Positions 8,559 to 16,595 of a stretch of DNA of 54,226 nt are shown here, piece after piece; the first letter of the stretch is position 1, and every line of letters begins with the position of its first letter. Location: NCBI GenBank assembly GCA_024401165.1, contig JAKSLN010000003.1, positions 1 through 54,226 on the forward strand. The letters are read 5' to 3'. The notes under the pieces are model-generated. The model did not search any database. It saw only the letters and a list, made by a program, of their open reading frames with translations, and was not told the origin of the DNA. Source of the stretch: Bacteroidaceae bacterium. GTDB taxonomy: Bacteria; Bacteroidota; Bacteroidia; Bacteroidales; Bacteroidaceae. The position numbers and the translations under genes were made by a program.

Positions 8559-8979
8559 CAACAAGCAGCGAGAACTGGACATGCGCTACCTGCGCATGGC
8601 TACCATCTGGAGTGAGAACAGCTACTGCGAACGCCGAAAGGTGGGTGCCCTCATCGTCAAGGACAAGATGATCATCAGCGACGGATACAACGGCACGCCA
8701 ACCGGGTTTGAGAACGTATGTGAGGACGAGAACAACGTGAGCAAACCTTACGTCCTGCACGCAGAGGCCAATGCCATCACGAAGATTGCACGTTCGAACA
8801 ACAACAGCGACGGCGCAACACTATACGTGACAGACTCGCCCTGCATCGAATGTTCAAAGCTCATCATCCAAGCGGGCATCAAGCGCGTCATCTACAAGCG
8901 TGAATACCGACTGACCGACGGCATCGACCTGCTGAAGCGCGCCGGCATCGAGGTAATCAACATGCCCGACGAAGAATAA
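8542..8979 (+). CDS. dCMP deaminase family protein
   Basis: A 145-aa zinc-dependent cytidine/deoxycytidylate deaminase-fold protein. The catalytic zinc motifs are both present: HAEANAI (zinc His and proton-shuttling Glu) and SPCIECSKL (two zinc Cys). It resembles dCMP deaminases and ComEB, which convert dCMP to dUMP for thymidylate supply. Its start lies 17 nt inside the M3 peptidase gene. Substrate choice between dCMP and other cytosine compounds is not proven by sequence. Confidence 0.9.
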   Translation: MELKIDNKQRELDMRYLRMATIWSENSYCERRKVGALIVKDKMIISDGYNGTPTGFENVCEDENNVSKPYVLHAEANAITKIARSNNNSDGATLYVTDSPCIECSKLIIQAGIKRVIYKREYRLTDGIDLLKRAGIEVINMPDEE

Positions 8980-9075
8980 GTACGAAGCCCGATCGGAAAC
9001 AGAAAAGAGAGAACTGAGAAAATAAGAAAAGAGAAACAAAGAAGAAAAAGCATACTATCAAAAAAACGTAAGACT

Positions 9076-10698
9076 ATGAAAATCAATAAGCATAGATTCA
9101 CGCCCCTGCTCATGTCGCTATGCGTCATCATTGGCATCCTGATGGGTTTGTTCTATTCCAACCACTTTGCCTCTGGCAAGCTGAAGATCATCAACGGAGG
9201 AGCCAACAAACTGGGCAATCTGCTGGAAGCCATCCAGAACAACTACGTAGACGAGGTGAGTCTGGACACCATCATTGAGGAGGCCATTCCCCTGATACTG
9301 AAGGAACTGGACCCCCACTCCAGCTACATCAGCGCAGCTGACGCAGAAAGCGTGGCCGACGAGCTGAAGGGCTCGTTCAGCGGCATCGGCGTAAGCTTCT
9401 CCATGCAGAAGGACACCGTGACCATCATGCAGGTCATCAAGGGCGGTCCATCGGAGAAGGTGGGACTGCTGCCTGGCGACCGCATCATCACCGCCAACGA
9501 AGACACGCTGAACGGCATGGTGAACACCGACGTCATGAAGAAGCTGAAGGGCCCCTGGGGAACGGAAGTGAAACTGGGCATCAAGCGACGCAATGCTGAT
9601 AAGTTGATCTACTACACGGTTAGGCGAGGTGACATCCCGGTACACAGCGTAGACGTCAGCTACATGATTGACAAGAAGACGGGCTACGTGAGCATCGAGA
9701 GCTTTGGTGAGCAGACATACAACGAGTTTGTGGTTGCACTGGCCGAACTGAACATGCAGGGCATGGAGAACCTGATCGTCGACCTGCGCGGAAACCGTGG
9801 CGGCTACATGCACATTGCCATCCAGATGGCGAACGAGTTCCTGTCGAAGAACCAACTCATCGTGTACACACAGGGAGTCCACAGCCGACGCGAGGACTAC
9901 TACAGCGACGGACGCGGTTCGTTCCAGCGACTGCCCCTCGTGGTTCTGGTAGACGAGGGATCTGCATCAGCCAGCGAGATCTTTGCGGGTGCAATGCAGG
10001 ACAACGACCGCGCCACCATCCTCGGCCGACGCACGTTTGGCAAAGGCCTCGTGCAGCAGCCCATGGACTTCAAGGACGGTTCGTCCATCCGCCTCACGAT
10101 AGCCAGATACTACTCTCCCTCTGGTCGTTGCATCCAGAAACCCTACGTGCCAGGTCATGGCGAGGAGTACGAGATGGAACTGATGGAACGCTACGAACGA
10201 GGCGAATATTTCAGCGGCGACAGCATCAAACAGACCGGCGAGGAGTTCCACACCACGCTGGGTCGCACAGTCTATGGTGGTGGCGGTATCACACCCGACA
10301 TTTTCGTTGCCGAGGACACCACAGGCATGACATCGTACTACAAGGAGGCCGTCATCAACGGTTACATACGCGAGTTCGCCTTCGACTACACCGACGACAA
10401 CCGCGAGACACTGAGCCGCTTTGAGAAGACCACCGACATGGAGAAGTACTTGCGCAAGCAAGGCCTGCTGGAGAAGTTCAGCAAGCACGCAGCCGAACAT
10501 GGTCTGCAGCGCCGCAACCTGATGCTGCAGCAGAGCAGACTGCTCTTCGAGCGGTACATCATGGGTTCCATCATCTACAACATGAAGTCGACCCAAGAAT
10601 ATCGAGAGTTCAACAACGAATACGACCCAGCCATAAAGCGCGCCCTGAAGGTTATCAGCGAAGGGAAAGCACGGCCTAAGGCGGGAATGAAATATTAG
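9076..10698 (+). CDS. ctpA: S41 family C-terminal processing protease
   Basis: A 540-aa protease anchored or exported through an N-terminal hydrophobic segment (about residues 11-27). A PDZ domain covers about residues 90-165 (FSGIGVSF, then GLLPGDRI). The peptidase core carries GSASASEIFAG and RRTFGKGLVQ, placing the catalytic dyad at Ser298 and Lys323. Such enzymes cleave C-terminal tails of periplasmic proteins. The 96-nt leader is strongly purine rich. A shared terminator hairpin (10720-10749) separates it from the convergent gldE. Confidence 0.93.
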   Translation: MKINKHRFTPLLMSLCVIIGILMGLFYSNHFASGKLKIINGGANKLGNLLEAIQNNYVDEVSLDTIIEEAIPLILKELDPHSSYISAADAESVADELKGSFSGIGVSFSMQKDTVTIMQVIKGGPSEKVGLLPGDRIITANEDTLNGMVNTDVMKKLKGPWGTEVKLGIKRRNADKLIYYTVRRGDIPVHSVDVSYMIDKKTGYVSIESFGEQTYNEFVVALAELNMQGMENLIVDLRGNRGGYMHIAIQMANEFLSKNQLIVYTQGVHSRREDYYSDGRGSFQRLPLVVLVDEGSASASEIFAGAMQDNDRATILGRRTFGKGLVQQPMDFKDGSSIRLTIARYYSPSGRCIQKPYVPGHGEEYEMELMERYERGEYFSGDSIKQTGEEFHTTLGRTVYGGGGITPDIFVAEDTTGMTSYYKEAVINGYIREFAFDYTDDNRETLSRFEKTTDMEKYLRKQGLLEKFSKHAAEHGLQRRNLMLQQSRLLFERYIMGSIIYNMKSTQEYREFNNEYDPAIKRALKVISEGKARPKAGMKY

Positions 10699-10719
10699 AG
10701 AAAAAGACCCAGAAAAGAT

Positions 10720-10749
10720 GTGGTGGCAGGATTAACTTCCTACCACCAC
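10720..10749. terminator. Bidirectional terminator overlapping the 3' end of gldE
   Basis: GTGGTGGCAGGA (10720-10731) pairs with TCCTACCACCAC (10738-10749), a 12-bp stem with one mismatch and a 6-nt loop, flanked by AAAAGAT on one side and TTTTATTTT on the other. The right arm is also the sequence for the last residues of gldE (VVVGS). Confidence 0.75.
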
Positions 10750-12042
10750 TTTTATTTTAACAATACGTCTCTCATCCATCTCCATCACTTCGAAGGAGAA
10801 ATTGCGGAACTGTATGCGTTCGTGCAACTTAGGAAAATCGCCCTTGATTTCGAGGAGCAGACCCGCCAGCGTGTCGGCCTCGCCTTCGACAGTCTCGAAG
10901 AAATCATCATCGAGGTGCATAATCTTACAGAAATCCGTGAGCAAAGTCTTTGCCTCGAAGAGATAAGTATTCTTGTTGAGGCGAGCAAAAAGCTTCTCGT
11001 CCTCGTCAGTCTCGTCGTTGATTTCGCCTACGATCTCCTCGATGATATCCTCCATGGTCACGATACCGCTTGTGCCGCCAAACTCGTCGACAACAATGGC
11101 AATGTGGACCTTGTTGGTCTGAAACTCACGAAGCAAATCGTCAATCATCTTCGTCTCGGGCACAAAATAAGGAGGACGAATGAGCGACTGCCAACGGAAG
11201 TGTGCATTCTTCTTGTTCAGGTGAGGCAACAAGTCCTTGATATAGAGCACACCCTTGATATTGTCCTCATTATCCTGATAGACAGGGATGCGGCTGTAGT
11301 TATTTTCCAGGATGCATTGCAGAACCTCGTTGAAGGGAGTGTGAACCTCAAGGTCGACCATATCAACACGAGGCGTCATGACTTCCTTGGCCATCTCTCC
11401 TCCGAAACGGATAATGCCTTCGAGCATGCTGGTCTCCTCGGCAATGTCCTTCTTGTCCGTCAGTTCGAGGGCCTGTTCCAGATCGTCAACCGTGAGCGAC
11501 TGCGTCTCATGGCTCATGATGCGGGCAGTAAGCTTGTTGCTTCCGACAAGCAAGACGGCAATGGGATGGCAAATCTTGTCCAAGATGATGAATATGGGTG
11601 CCGCAAAACGACAGAAAGATAGGCTGAACTGCTTGGAGTAAATCTTGGGGACAATCTCACCAAAGAGCAAAAGCAGGAACGTCAATAAGACCGTGAGGAT
11701 GAGGAACTGAAGAATCTCTGCATTCTGGAAGCTCATCCACTTGGCAAAGAAGTAATCGAGCAGCGTAATGATGGCCACGTTGACGAAGTTGTTGGCTATC
11801 AAGATAGTGGCCAACAGGTGTTCGCTCTGCTCGTGCAGTTTCTTGATCTTCTTGTCAGAAGGATGCTTTTCGTCTTCGATGGCCTGTTTGTCGGCAGGGT
11901 TCAACGAAAAGAAGGCTATCTCGCTGGCCGATACGAATCCAGAGCAGACAAGCAGCAGCACACTAAGTCCCAAGGCAATGTAGGCACCGAGGGTGGGTTC
12001 GTGAAACTGAATGAGCGCGTCGCTAGGTAGTAAAAAGTCCAT
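10732..12042 (-). CDS. gldE: GldE-type CNNM/CBS/CorC membrane protein
   Basis: A 436-aa protein in the HlyC/CorC/CNNM family. The N-terminal half has several hydrophobic segments (DUF21/CNNM module, about residues 20-190). Two CBS motifs follow (about 215-340), then a small C-terminal CorC/HlyC domain. In this phylum the gene beside mutY and ssb is named GldE after a gliding gene, but no other gld or por gene is here, and the likely role is divalent cation transport or sensing. Its ATG overlaps the ssb stop (TGATG), so they are coupled. Confidence 0.85.
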   Translation of the reverse strand: MDFLLPSDALIQFHEPTLGAYIALGLSVLLLVCSGFVSASEIAFFSLNPADKQAIEDEKHPSDKKIKKLHEQSEHLLATILIANNFVNVAIITLLDYFFAKWMSFQNAEILQFLILTVLLTFLLLLFGEIVPKIYSKQFSLSFCRFAAPIFIILDKICHPIAVLLVGSNKLTARIMSHETQSLTVDDLEQALELTDKKDIAEETSMLEGIIRFGGEMAKEVMTPRVDMVDLEVHTPFNEVLQCILENNYSRIPVYQDNEDNIKGVLYIKDLLPHLNKKNAHFRWQSLIRPPYFVPETKMIDDLLREFQTNKVHIAIVVDEFGGTSGIVTMEDIIEEIVGEINDETDEDEKLFARLNKNTYLFEAKTLLTDFCKIMHLDDDFFETVEGEADTLAGLLLEIKGDFPKLHERIQFRNFSFEVMEMDERRIVKIKVVVGS

Positions 12043-12401
12043 CAGGAGTTAGGGGTTTGGTTAGCTGGTTTGGGCGAGAGAAGCTCGATGCTATCGGCAT
12101 AGATTTCGACCACATAGCGCTTCACGCCACTCTTGTCATCGTAGCTGCGAGTATGAATCTTACCTTCGATGTACAGTTTGTCGCCCTTGTGAACGTACTT
12201 CTCAACCAGTTCTGCCTGCTTGCGCCAGAGAATGACGGTGTGCCACTCGGTGCGATCAGGAATGACGGTGCCATTCTCCAGTGTGCGACCAGGTTCGCTG
12301 GTAGCAAGACGAACCTGTGCAACAGCAACGCCCTGTTCAACGTATCTAACTTCGGGTTCAACACCCACATTTCCTATCAACATTACTTTGTTCAAAGACA
12401 T
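12042..12401 (-). CDS. ssb: Single-stranded DNA-binding protein lacking the acidic tail
   Basis: A 119-aa protein with the OB-fold of SSB: NKVMLIGNVG at the start, then TEWHTVILWRK, YVHKGDKLYIEGK and RSYDDKSGVKRY. Typical bacterial SSBs end in a flexible linker and an acidic D-D-x-x-P/I-F tip that recruits partner proteins; this one stops at PKPANQTPNS right after the OB domain. It is therefore complete for DNA binding but without the usual interaction tail, so it may be a secondary paralogue. It shares a transcript with gldE and has its own -7 box at 12467-12474. Confidence 0.93.
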   Translation of the reverse strand: MSLNKVMLIGNVGVEPEVRYVEQGVAVAQVRLATSEPGRTLENGTVIPDRTEWHTVILWRKQAELVEKYVHKGDKLYIEGKIHTRSYDDKSGVKRYVVEIYADSIELLSPKPANQTPNS

Positions 12402-12466
12402 CGTATTCCGTATTTATTTTTTAAGATTTAAACAATCGAGATAATGTATTTGATAACTAAACAAAA

Positions 12467-12474
12467 CAAAATTA
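12467..12474 (-). promoter_or_regulatory. -7 box TAATTTTG for ssb-gldE
   Basis: The minus-strand match to TAnnTTTG lies in the short gap between the mutY stop and ssb, about 65 nt before the ssb ATG. Confidence 0.55.
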
Positions 12475-12500
12475 CAGTTTTCAGACAAGAACTACAAATT

Positions 12501-13571
12501 TTAGCGGCACAAACTGCGTTTTTTGTAAAATTCGAGCAACAATCGAGGCGAGGCATACTCATCCAACGATGTTTCTGGCGTCCAGAAAAAATCCTTAGAA
12601 AGGCTATCAGCCGGGAAGAGTTGGGCAATCTTCTCTGAAACTTCAGCAGGCGATGTTGCATTCAGCACGTAAAAGTCTGCAATGAGCAGTTGGTGGGAAA
12701 GTTGATGCTTACGACCTTTGTCTAAAAGGACGACATCGGGAAAAAGGGAACAGAGACGCTCAGCAAAGGATTCCTGCTCGTCTGCCTTCAGTTCGAGCAG
12801 AACGGGTTCGTATAGCCCCTGCCAGATGTCACCTTCGCCTCTGCGATGGAGAAGGATTTTTCCGTCTACACATATATATAAATAAATAAGGTGTCGGGGA
12901 CGTACTTTCGTGACGTGACTTTTGACAGGAAGTTCGTCGACAGTATTGGTACGGAATGCAGCGCAAGTCTCCGACAAAGGGCAACTGGAACAAGAAGCAT
13001 GAGGCGTACAAACAAGGGCGCCGAAGTCCATGATGGCTTGGTTGTACGTCGCAGAATCATTGCGGTCAAGCATTTCGTCAGCCAAGGCGCGGAAGAGTTT
13101 TTTACCCTGTGTGCTGTCTATGGGCGTATCAACACCAAAATAACGTGACAAGACACGAAAAACATTGCCATCCAAGACAGCATGCGGCAATCCGTAGGCA
13201 AAGGAGGAAATTGCAGCTGCCGTATATTCGCCAATACCAGGCAAGGCGAGAATAGCTGTGTAGTCAGAAGGAAAACCACCCATCTCGACAATCTGGCGAG
13301 CTGCCTTATGAAGATTGCGGGCACGGGAATAGTAACCAAGCCCTTGCCACATAAGCAACACTTCGTCTTCGCTAGCTGATGCCAGGTTCTGGACGGTAGG
13401 GAAACGTTGCATGAAACGCAAATAGTAGTCATATCCTTGTGCTACACGAGTCTGCTGCAAGATGATTTCAGAAATCCAAATGGCGTAGGGCAACTTAGTC
13501 TCACGCCAAGGCAGTTTGCGCTGGTTTTCGGCATACCAATCAACGATGGATTTTGTAAAGATTGCGTTCAT
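12501..13571 (-). CDS. mutY: A/G-specific adenine glycosylase MutY
   Basis: A 356-aa base-excision repair enzyme removing adenine opposite 8-oxoguanine. Visible parts are WYAENQRKLPWRE, the ILQQTRV motif, the helix-hairpin-helix LPGIGEYTAAAISSF with downstream catalytic region, a four-cysteine iron-sulfur loop, and a C-terminal NUDIX-like 8-oxoG recognition domain (about residues 225-350). The Fe-S loop reads C-x5-C-x2-C-x5-C, one residue shorter in the first interval than the canonical C-x6. The start is the ATG at 13571 (MNAIFTKSIVDW), just behind a promoter box; an upstream in-frame extension to 13640 looks non-coding. Confidence 0.93.
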   Translation of the reverse strand: MNAIFTKSIVDWYAENQRKLPWRETKLPYAIWISEIILQQTRVAQGYDYYLRFMQRFPTVQNLASASEDEVLLMWQGLGYYSRARNLHKAARQIVEMGGFPSDYTAILALPGIGEYTAAAISSFAYGLPHAVLDGNVFRVLSRYFGVDTPIDSTQGKKLFRALADEMLDRNDSATYNQAIMDFGALVCTPHASCSSCPLSETCAAFRTNTVDELPVKSHVTKVRPRHLIYLYICVDGKILLHRRGEGDIWQGLYEPVLLELKADEQESFAERLCSLFPDVVLLDKGRKHQLSHQLLIADFYVLNATSPAEVSEKIAQLFPADSLSKDFFWTPETSLDEYASPRLLLEFYKKRSLCR

Positions 13572-13588
13572 AACAACTATTTTCAACG

Positions 13589-13596
13589 CAAAAATA
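13589..13596 (-). promoter_or_regulatory. -7 box TATTTTTG for mutY
   Basis: A minus-strand TAnnTTTG match ending 18 nt before the mutY ATG; it supports the shorter mutY start. Confidence 0.6.
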
Positions 13597-13681
13597 CGAA
13601 TAATAAACGGAAAAAGGGTCATAGCAGCTGAATTTTTCAAGAAAAAAGAGCCTAATATTTTTACGTCTTAAAAAAATATTG

Positions 13682-13689
13682 TATTTTTG
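13682..13689 (+). promoter_or_regulatory. -7 box TATTTTTG for the 29-aa basic protein gene
   Basis: A TAnnTTTG match about 75 nt upstream of the ATG at 13764. No other promoter is evident before rng, so it may drive the small gene, rng and the GH25 gene together. Confidence 0.6.
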
Positions 13690-13763
13690 CATTCCGAAAA
13701 AGTGCACATAAGCGCTTCAAAACAAGAAAATCAATAATTATTAACCAATAAAACTTTTGAGCT

Positions 13764-13853
13764 ATGCCCAACGGAAAGAAGCACAAGAGACACAAGATGT
13801 CTACTCACAAGCGTAAGAAGAGACTGAGAAAGAACAGACATAAGAGCAAGTAA
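13764..13853 (+). CDS. 29-aa basic protein, AURKAIP1/COX24 (mS38-like) domain
   Basis: A tiny gene encoding 29 residues beginning MPNGKKHKRHKMSTHKRKK and ending NRHKSK; more than half the residues are Lys, Arg or His. The pattern K-R-x-K-M-x-x-H-K-x-R-K-R-x-R matches the C-terminal domain shared by the mitochondrial small-subunit protein mS38 (AURKAIP1) and yeast COX24; short Bacteroidetes proteins of this kind are annotated with that domain. A ribosome-associated role binding rRNA is the likely function (inference). It has its own -7 box, an A-rich pre-start region and conserved placement before rng. It is far below usual gene-calling cut-offs, but codon use and composition make it real in my view. 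Confidence 0.85.
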   Translation: MPNGKKHKRHKMSTHKRKKRLRKNRHKSK

Positions 13854-13912
13854 ATTAGCTTACTCTTTGCCTCTTCGGAGAACACGTCTAAGCTCTGTGA
13901 GACAAACATAAG

Positions 13913-14030
13913 GAACAAACTCACACGCTATCTTCCCTGTAAAAGTGAACTGGCGAGAGTTTGTTCTTTACGATTTTTATAATGTGAGTTTCTTTTTCGC
14001 TTTTGTTTTCTTGAATTAACGAAAAAGAAA
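13913..14030 (+). promoter_or_regulatory. Two hairpins in the leader of rng
   Basis: GAACAAACTC (13913-13922) pairs with GAGTTTGTTC (13957-13966). TTTCTTTTTCG (13989-13999) pairs perfectly with CGAAAAAGAAA (14020-14030) over a 20-nt loop, ending 18 nt before the rng ATG. The first could be a terminator or attenuator; the second could cover the ribosome entry region. RNase E of other bacteria controls its own mRNA through leader hairpins, so autoregulation is a possible analogy. Confidence 0.5.
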
Positions 14031-14047
14031 ATGTAAGTCTGAATGAA

Positions 14048-15622
14048 ATGACCAGCGAAGTATTTGTCAACGTACAACAAAAAAAGATAGCCATCTCGCT
14101 TACCGAAGACAAGCGATTGGTGGAATATCAGGAAGAAGGCCAAAGCGCCTCCTTCAGCGTGGGCAATGTCTACTTGGCTAAGGTGCGTAAACTCATGCCA
14201 GGACTCAATGCCTGTTTTGTGAACGTAGGATACGAACGCGACGCATTTCTTCACTATCTCGACCTGGGAACTCAGTTCAACACGCAGCAGAAATACCTAA
14301 AGCGTGTGATGAGTGACCGTAAAAACCTCATCCCCATTGCCAGCGTGCCCATGCAGCCCGAACTGCCTAAGGACGGCAGCGTGCAGACAACGCTGAAGCA
14401 GGGACAGGAAGTTCTGGTACAAATCGTCAAAGAGCCCATTAGCACGAAAGGTCCACGACTGACCTGCGAGCTATCATTTCCCGGACGTTACCTCGTCCTG
14501 ATACCCTTTGCCGAGAAAGTCAATGTGTCATCAAAAATCAAGTCGTCGCAGGAACGCGCACGACTGAAACAGATTATCCAAAGCGTCAAGCCCAAGGGAT
14601 TTGGCGTCATCGTACGTACGGTTGCCGAGGGCAAGCGCGTATCGGAGTTGGATAACGAACTCAAAGTTCTCGTAGGAAAGTTTGAAGAAGCCATGCATCG
14701 CGTGATGAAGGCAAAGGAACTGCCCGTCTTGGCCGCCGAAGAGCAGAGCCGAACGGTTGGTTTGCTACGCGACTTGTTCAACCCTTCATACGAAAACATC
14801 TATGTTGACGATGAAAACGTCTATAAGGAGGTGCGCGACTATGTCGAACTAATTGCACCCGAAAGAGTTGGCATCGTAAAGCAATACAAAGGCAAACTGC
14901 CTATCTTCGACAACTTTGACATCACACGCCAGATCAAATCATCCTTTGGCAAAACCGTTTCGTACAAGCACGGCGCCTACCTCATCATCGAGCACACGGA
15001 AGCCTTGCATGTTGTCGATGTTAACAGCGGAAACCGCGCCAAGTCCGAGAACGGACAGGAGGCCAACGCTCTCGATGTAAACCTGGGAGCTGCCGACGAG
15101 TTAGCACGCCAGCTTAGACTGCGTGACATGGGCGGAATCATCGTTGTGGACTTTATCGACATGAACGTAGCCGAGGATCGCCAGAAGCTCTACGAGCGAA
15201 TGTGCGAAAACATGAAGCGCGACCGAGCCAAGCACAACATTCTTCCCTTGAGCAAGTTCGGACTCATGCAGATTACCCGTCAGCGCGTTCGTCCAGCCAT
15301 GGATGTTGCGGTAGACGAGACCTGCCCCACCTGCCAAGGCCAAGGAACCATCAAGAGCAGCCTGCTCTTCACCGACCAGTTGGAGAACAAGATTGACATG
15401 CTTGTAAACCACCTTGGAATCAAGAGATTCACGCTGCAGGTTCACCCCTACGTTGATGCCTACATCAACAAGGGACTGGTTTCTCTCAAACGCCAGTGGC
15501 AAATGCGATACGGCCTGGGTGTGCGCGTCATCCCCAATCAGATGTTCGCCTTCCTTCAATATCAGTTCATTGACAAGGACGGACAAGAGATCGACATGAA
15601 AGAAGAAATCGAGATAAAGTAA
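14048..15622 (+). CDS. rng: Rne/Rng family ribonuclease (RNase E/G)
   Basis: A 524-aa endoribonuclease. An S1-like RNA-binding domain lies at about residues 38-125 (SVGNVYLAKVRKLMPG). The catalytic DNase I-like region carries HTEALHVVDVNSG and GGIIVVDFIDMN with acidic residues Asp368 and Asp371 in the metal-site region, then the zinc-link CPTCQGQG. It lacks the long C-terminal degradosome scaffold of E. coli RNase E, so it resembles RNase G in length. It probably matures rRNA and decays mRNA. The GH25 gene follows after only 4 nt. The 194-nt leader after the 29-aa gene is structured. Confidence 0.95.
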   Translation: MTSEVFVNVQQKKIAISLTEDKRLVEYQEEGQSASFSVGNVYLAKVRKLMPGLNACFVNVGYERDAFLHYLDLGTQFNTQQKYLKRVMSDRKNLIPIASVPMQPELPKDGSVQTTLKQGQEVLVQIVKEPISTKGPRLTCELSFPGRYLVLIPFAEKVNVSSKIKSSQERARLKQIIQSVKPKGFGVIVRTVAEGKRVSELDNELKVLVGKFEEAMHRVMKAKELPVLAAEEQSRTVGLLRDLFNPSYENIYVDDENVYKEVRDYVELIAPERVGIVKQYKGKLPIFDNFDITRQIKSSFGKTVSYKHGAYLIIEHTEALHVVDVNSGNRAKSENGQEANALDVNLGAADELARQLRLRDMGGIIVVDFIDMNVAEDRQKLYERMCENMKRDRAKHNILPLSKFGLMQITRQRVRPAMDVAVDETCPTCQGQGTIKSSLLFTDQLENKIDMLVNHLGIKRFTLQVHPYVDAYINKGLVSLKRQWQMRYGLGVRVIPNQMFAFLQYQFIDKDGQEIDMKEEIEIK

Positions 15623-15626
15623 AGAG

Positions 15627-16472
15627 ATGTATCGACATATCGTCCTAATTATCACCCTAATCTCCCTTCTACTGACCCCAAGCGGACTGAATGCGAGAGA
15701 GAAGAAGAACAAGCACGTGGAAGTTCGTCCAGAACTGCCCATGCCCGACTTGCGCCTTCCCAGCCTTAAGTCCCAGAAGCCTCTCCCCGCCATTGCTGAG
15801 ATTGGTAGCCTCAAGGCAAACAAGACGAACACCGTCTACGTTGCAACCGGCAACCACGTTGCCCAGCAGCGAGGCGGCATCGACGTCTCTCACTACCAGG
15901 GCCAGATCAACTGGGGCGCCGTAGCACGCACGGGAAAAGTTCTCTACGCCTTCTGCAAGGCAACCGAGAACACCAACCTGATGGACAACACCTATCTATA
16001 TAACGTGCGCGAAGCAAAACGTGCCGGAATCCCTGTTGGCTGCTACCACTTCTTCAGTCCCAAAACGTCTGGTGCCGCCCAGTTGCAGTATTTCATGGAG
16101 AACGTAAACGTAGACGACCTCGACATCGTACCCATGCTTGACGTAGAGGTTCGAGGAAAGGCAAGCCTCGAGGAATTCCAGAAGCAGATACGCGCCTGGA
16201 TTACCGGTTTCGAGAACCACTACCACTTCAAGCCTATCATCTACGCCTCTGTGAACTTCTACAACAAGTACCTGGCAGGTGCATTCGACGACTGCATCTA
16301 CATGATTGCCAAGTACGGCGACGGAGTACCCAATCCACAGGGTCTCATCCCCTTCGCCATGTGGCAGTACAGCGCAAGCGGACGAATTGACGGCATCAAG
16401 GGTGCGGTGGATCAGAGTTGCTTCATCGATCACTTCGATGTCGAGCACATTCTGATCAAGAACCAGCGATAG
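15627..16472 (+). CDS. GH25 family lysozyme, exported
   Basis: A 281-aa protein with a signal peptide (about residues 1-24), a basic linker and a GH25 catalytic barrel from about residue 85. Landmarks are GIDVSHYQGQINW, FCKATENTN, GCYHFFSP, the catalytic pair in PMLDVEV, and FAMWQYSASGRIDG. GH25 enzymes hydrolyse the MurNAc-GlcNAc bond of peptidoglycan. It starts 4 nt after rng and so shares its transcript, an odd pairing of RNA decay and wall hydrolysis. A strong terminator follows at 16496-16531. Confidence 0.92.
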   Translation: MYRHIVLIITLISLLLTPSGLNAREKKNKHVEVRPELPMPDLRLPSLKSQKPLPAIAEIGSLKANKTNTVYVATGNHVAQQRGGIDVSHYQGQINWGAVARTGKVLYAFCKATENTNLMDNTYLYNVREAKRAGIPVGCYHFFSPKTSGAAQLQYFMENVNVDDLDIVPMLDVEVRGKASLEEFQKQIRAWITGFENHYHFKPIIYASVNFYNKYLAGAFDDCIYMIAKYGDGVPNPQGLIPFAMWQYSASGRIDGIKGAVDQSCFIDHFDVEHILIKNQR

Positions 16473-16495
16473 AGAAGATTTAGGAATCTAACATA

Positions 16496-16531
16496 CAACA
16501 AATGTCATCCCCCGAAGGATGACATTTGTTG
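16496..16531. terminator. Perfect 15-bp hairpin terminator
   Basis: CAACAAATGTCATCC (16496-16510) and GGATGACATTTGTTG (16517-16531) with the 6-nt loop CCCGAA, followed by TTTATT. It ends the rng-GH25 transcript and faces the convergent gene at 16596-17138. Confidence 0.9.
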
Positions 16532-16595
16532 TTTATTAGCACTGCTGCTAAAGCTCGAAGTTTTTGAACAGCATCAAGAAAAAGAGACAAAATTG

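Noticed and set aside
10720..11622. Long open frame on the plus strand opposite gldE
   Set aside because: It lies wholly antisense to a well-supported gene, and its composition is a mirror of the gldE codon bias.
10732..13571. Gliding motility locus from the gldE name
   Set aside because: No gldA-N, spr or por gene accompanies it; gldE is widespread in non-gliding Bacteroidales.
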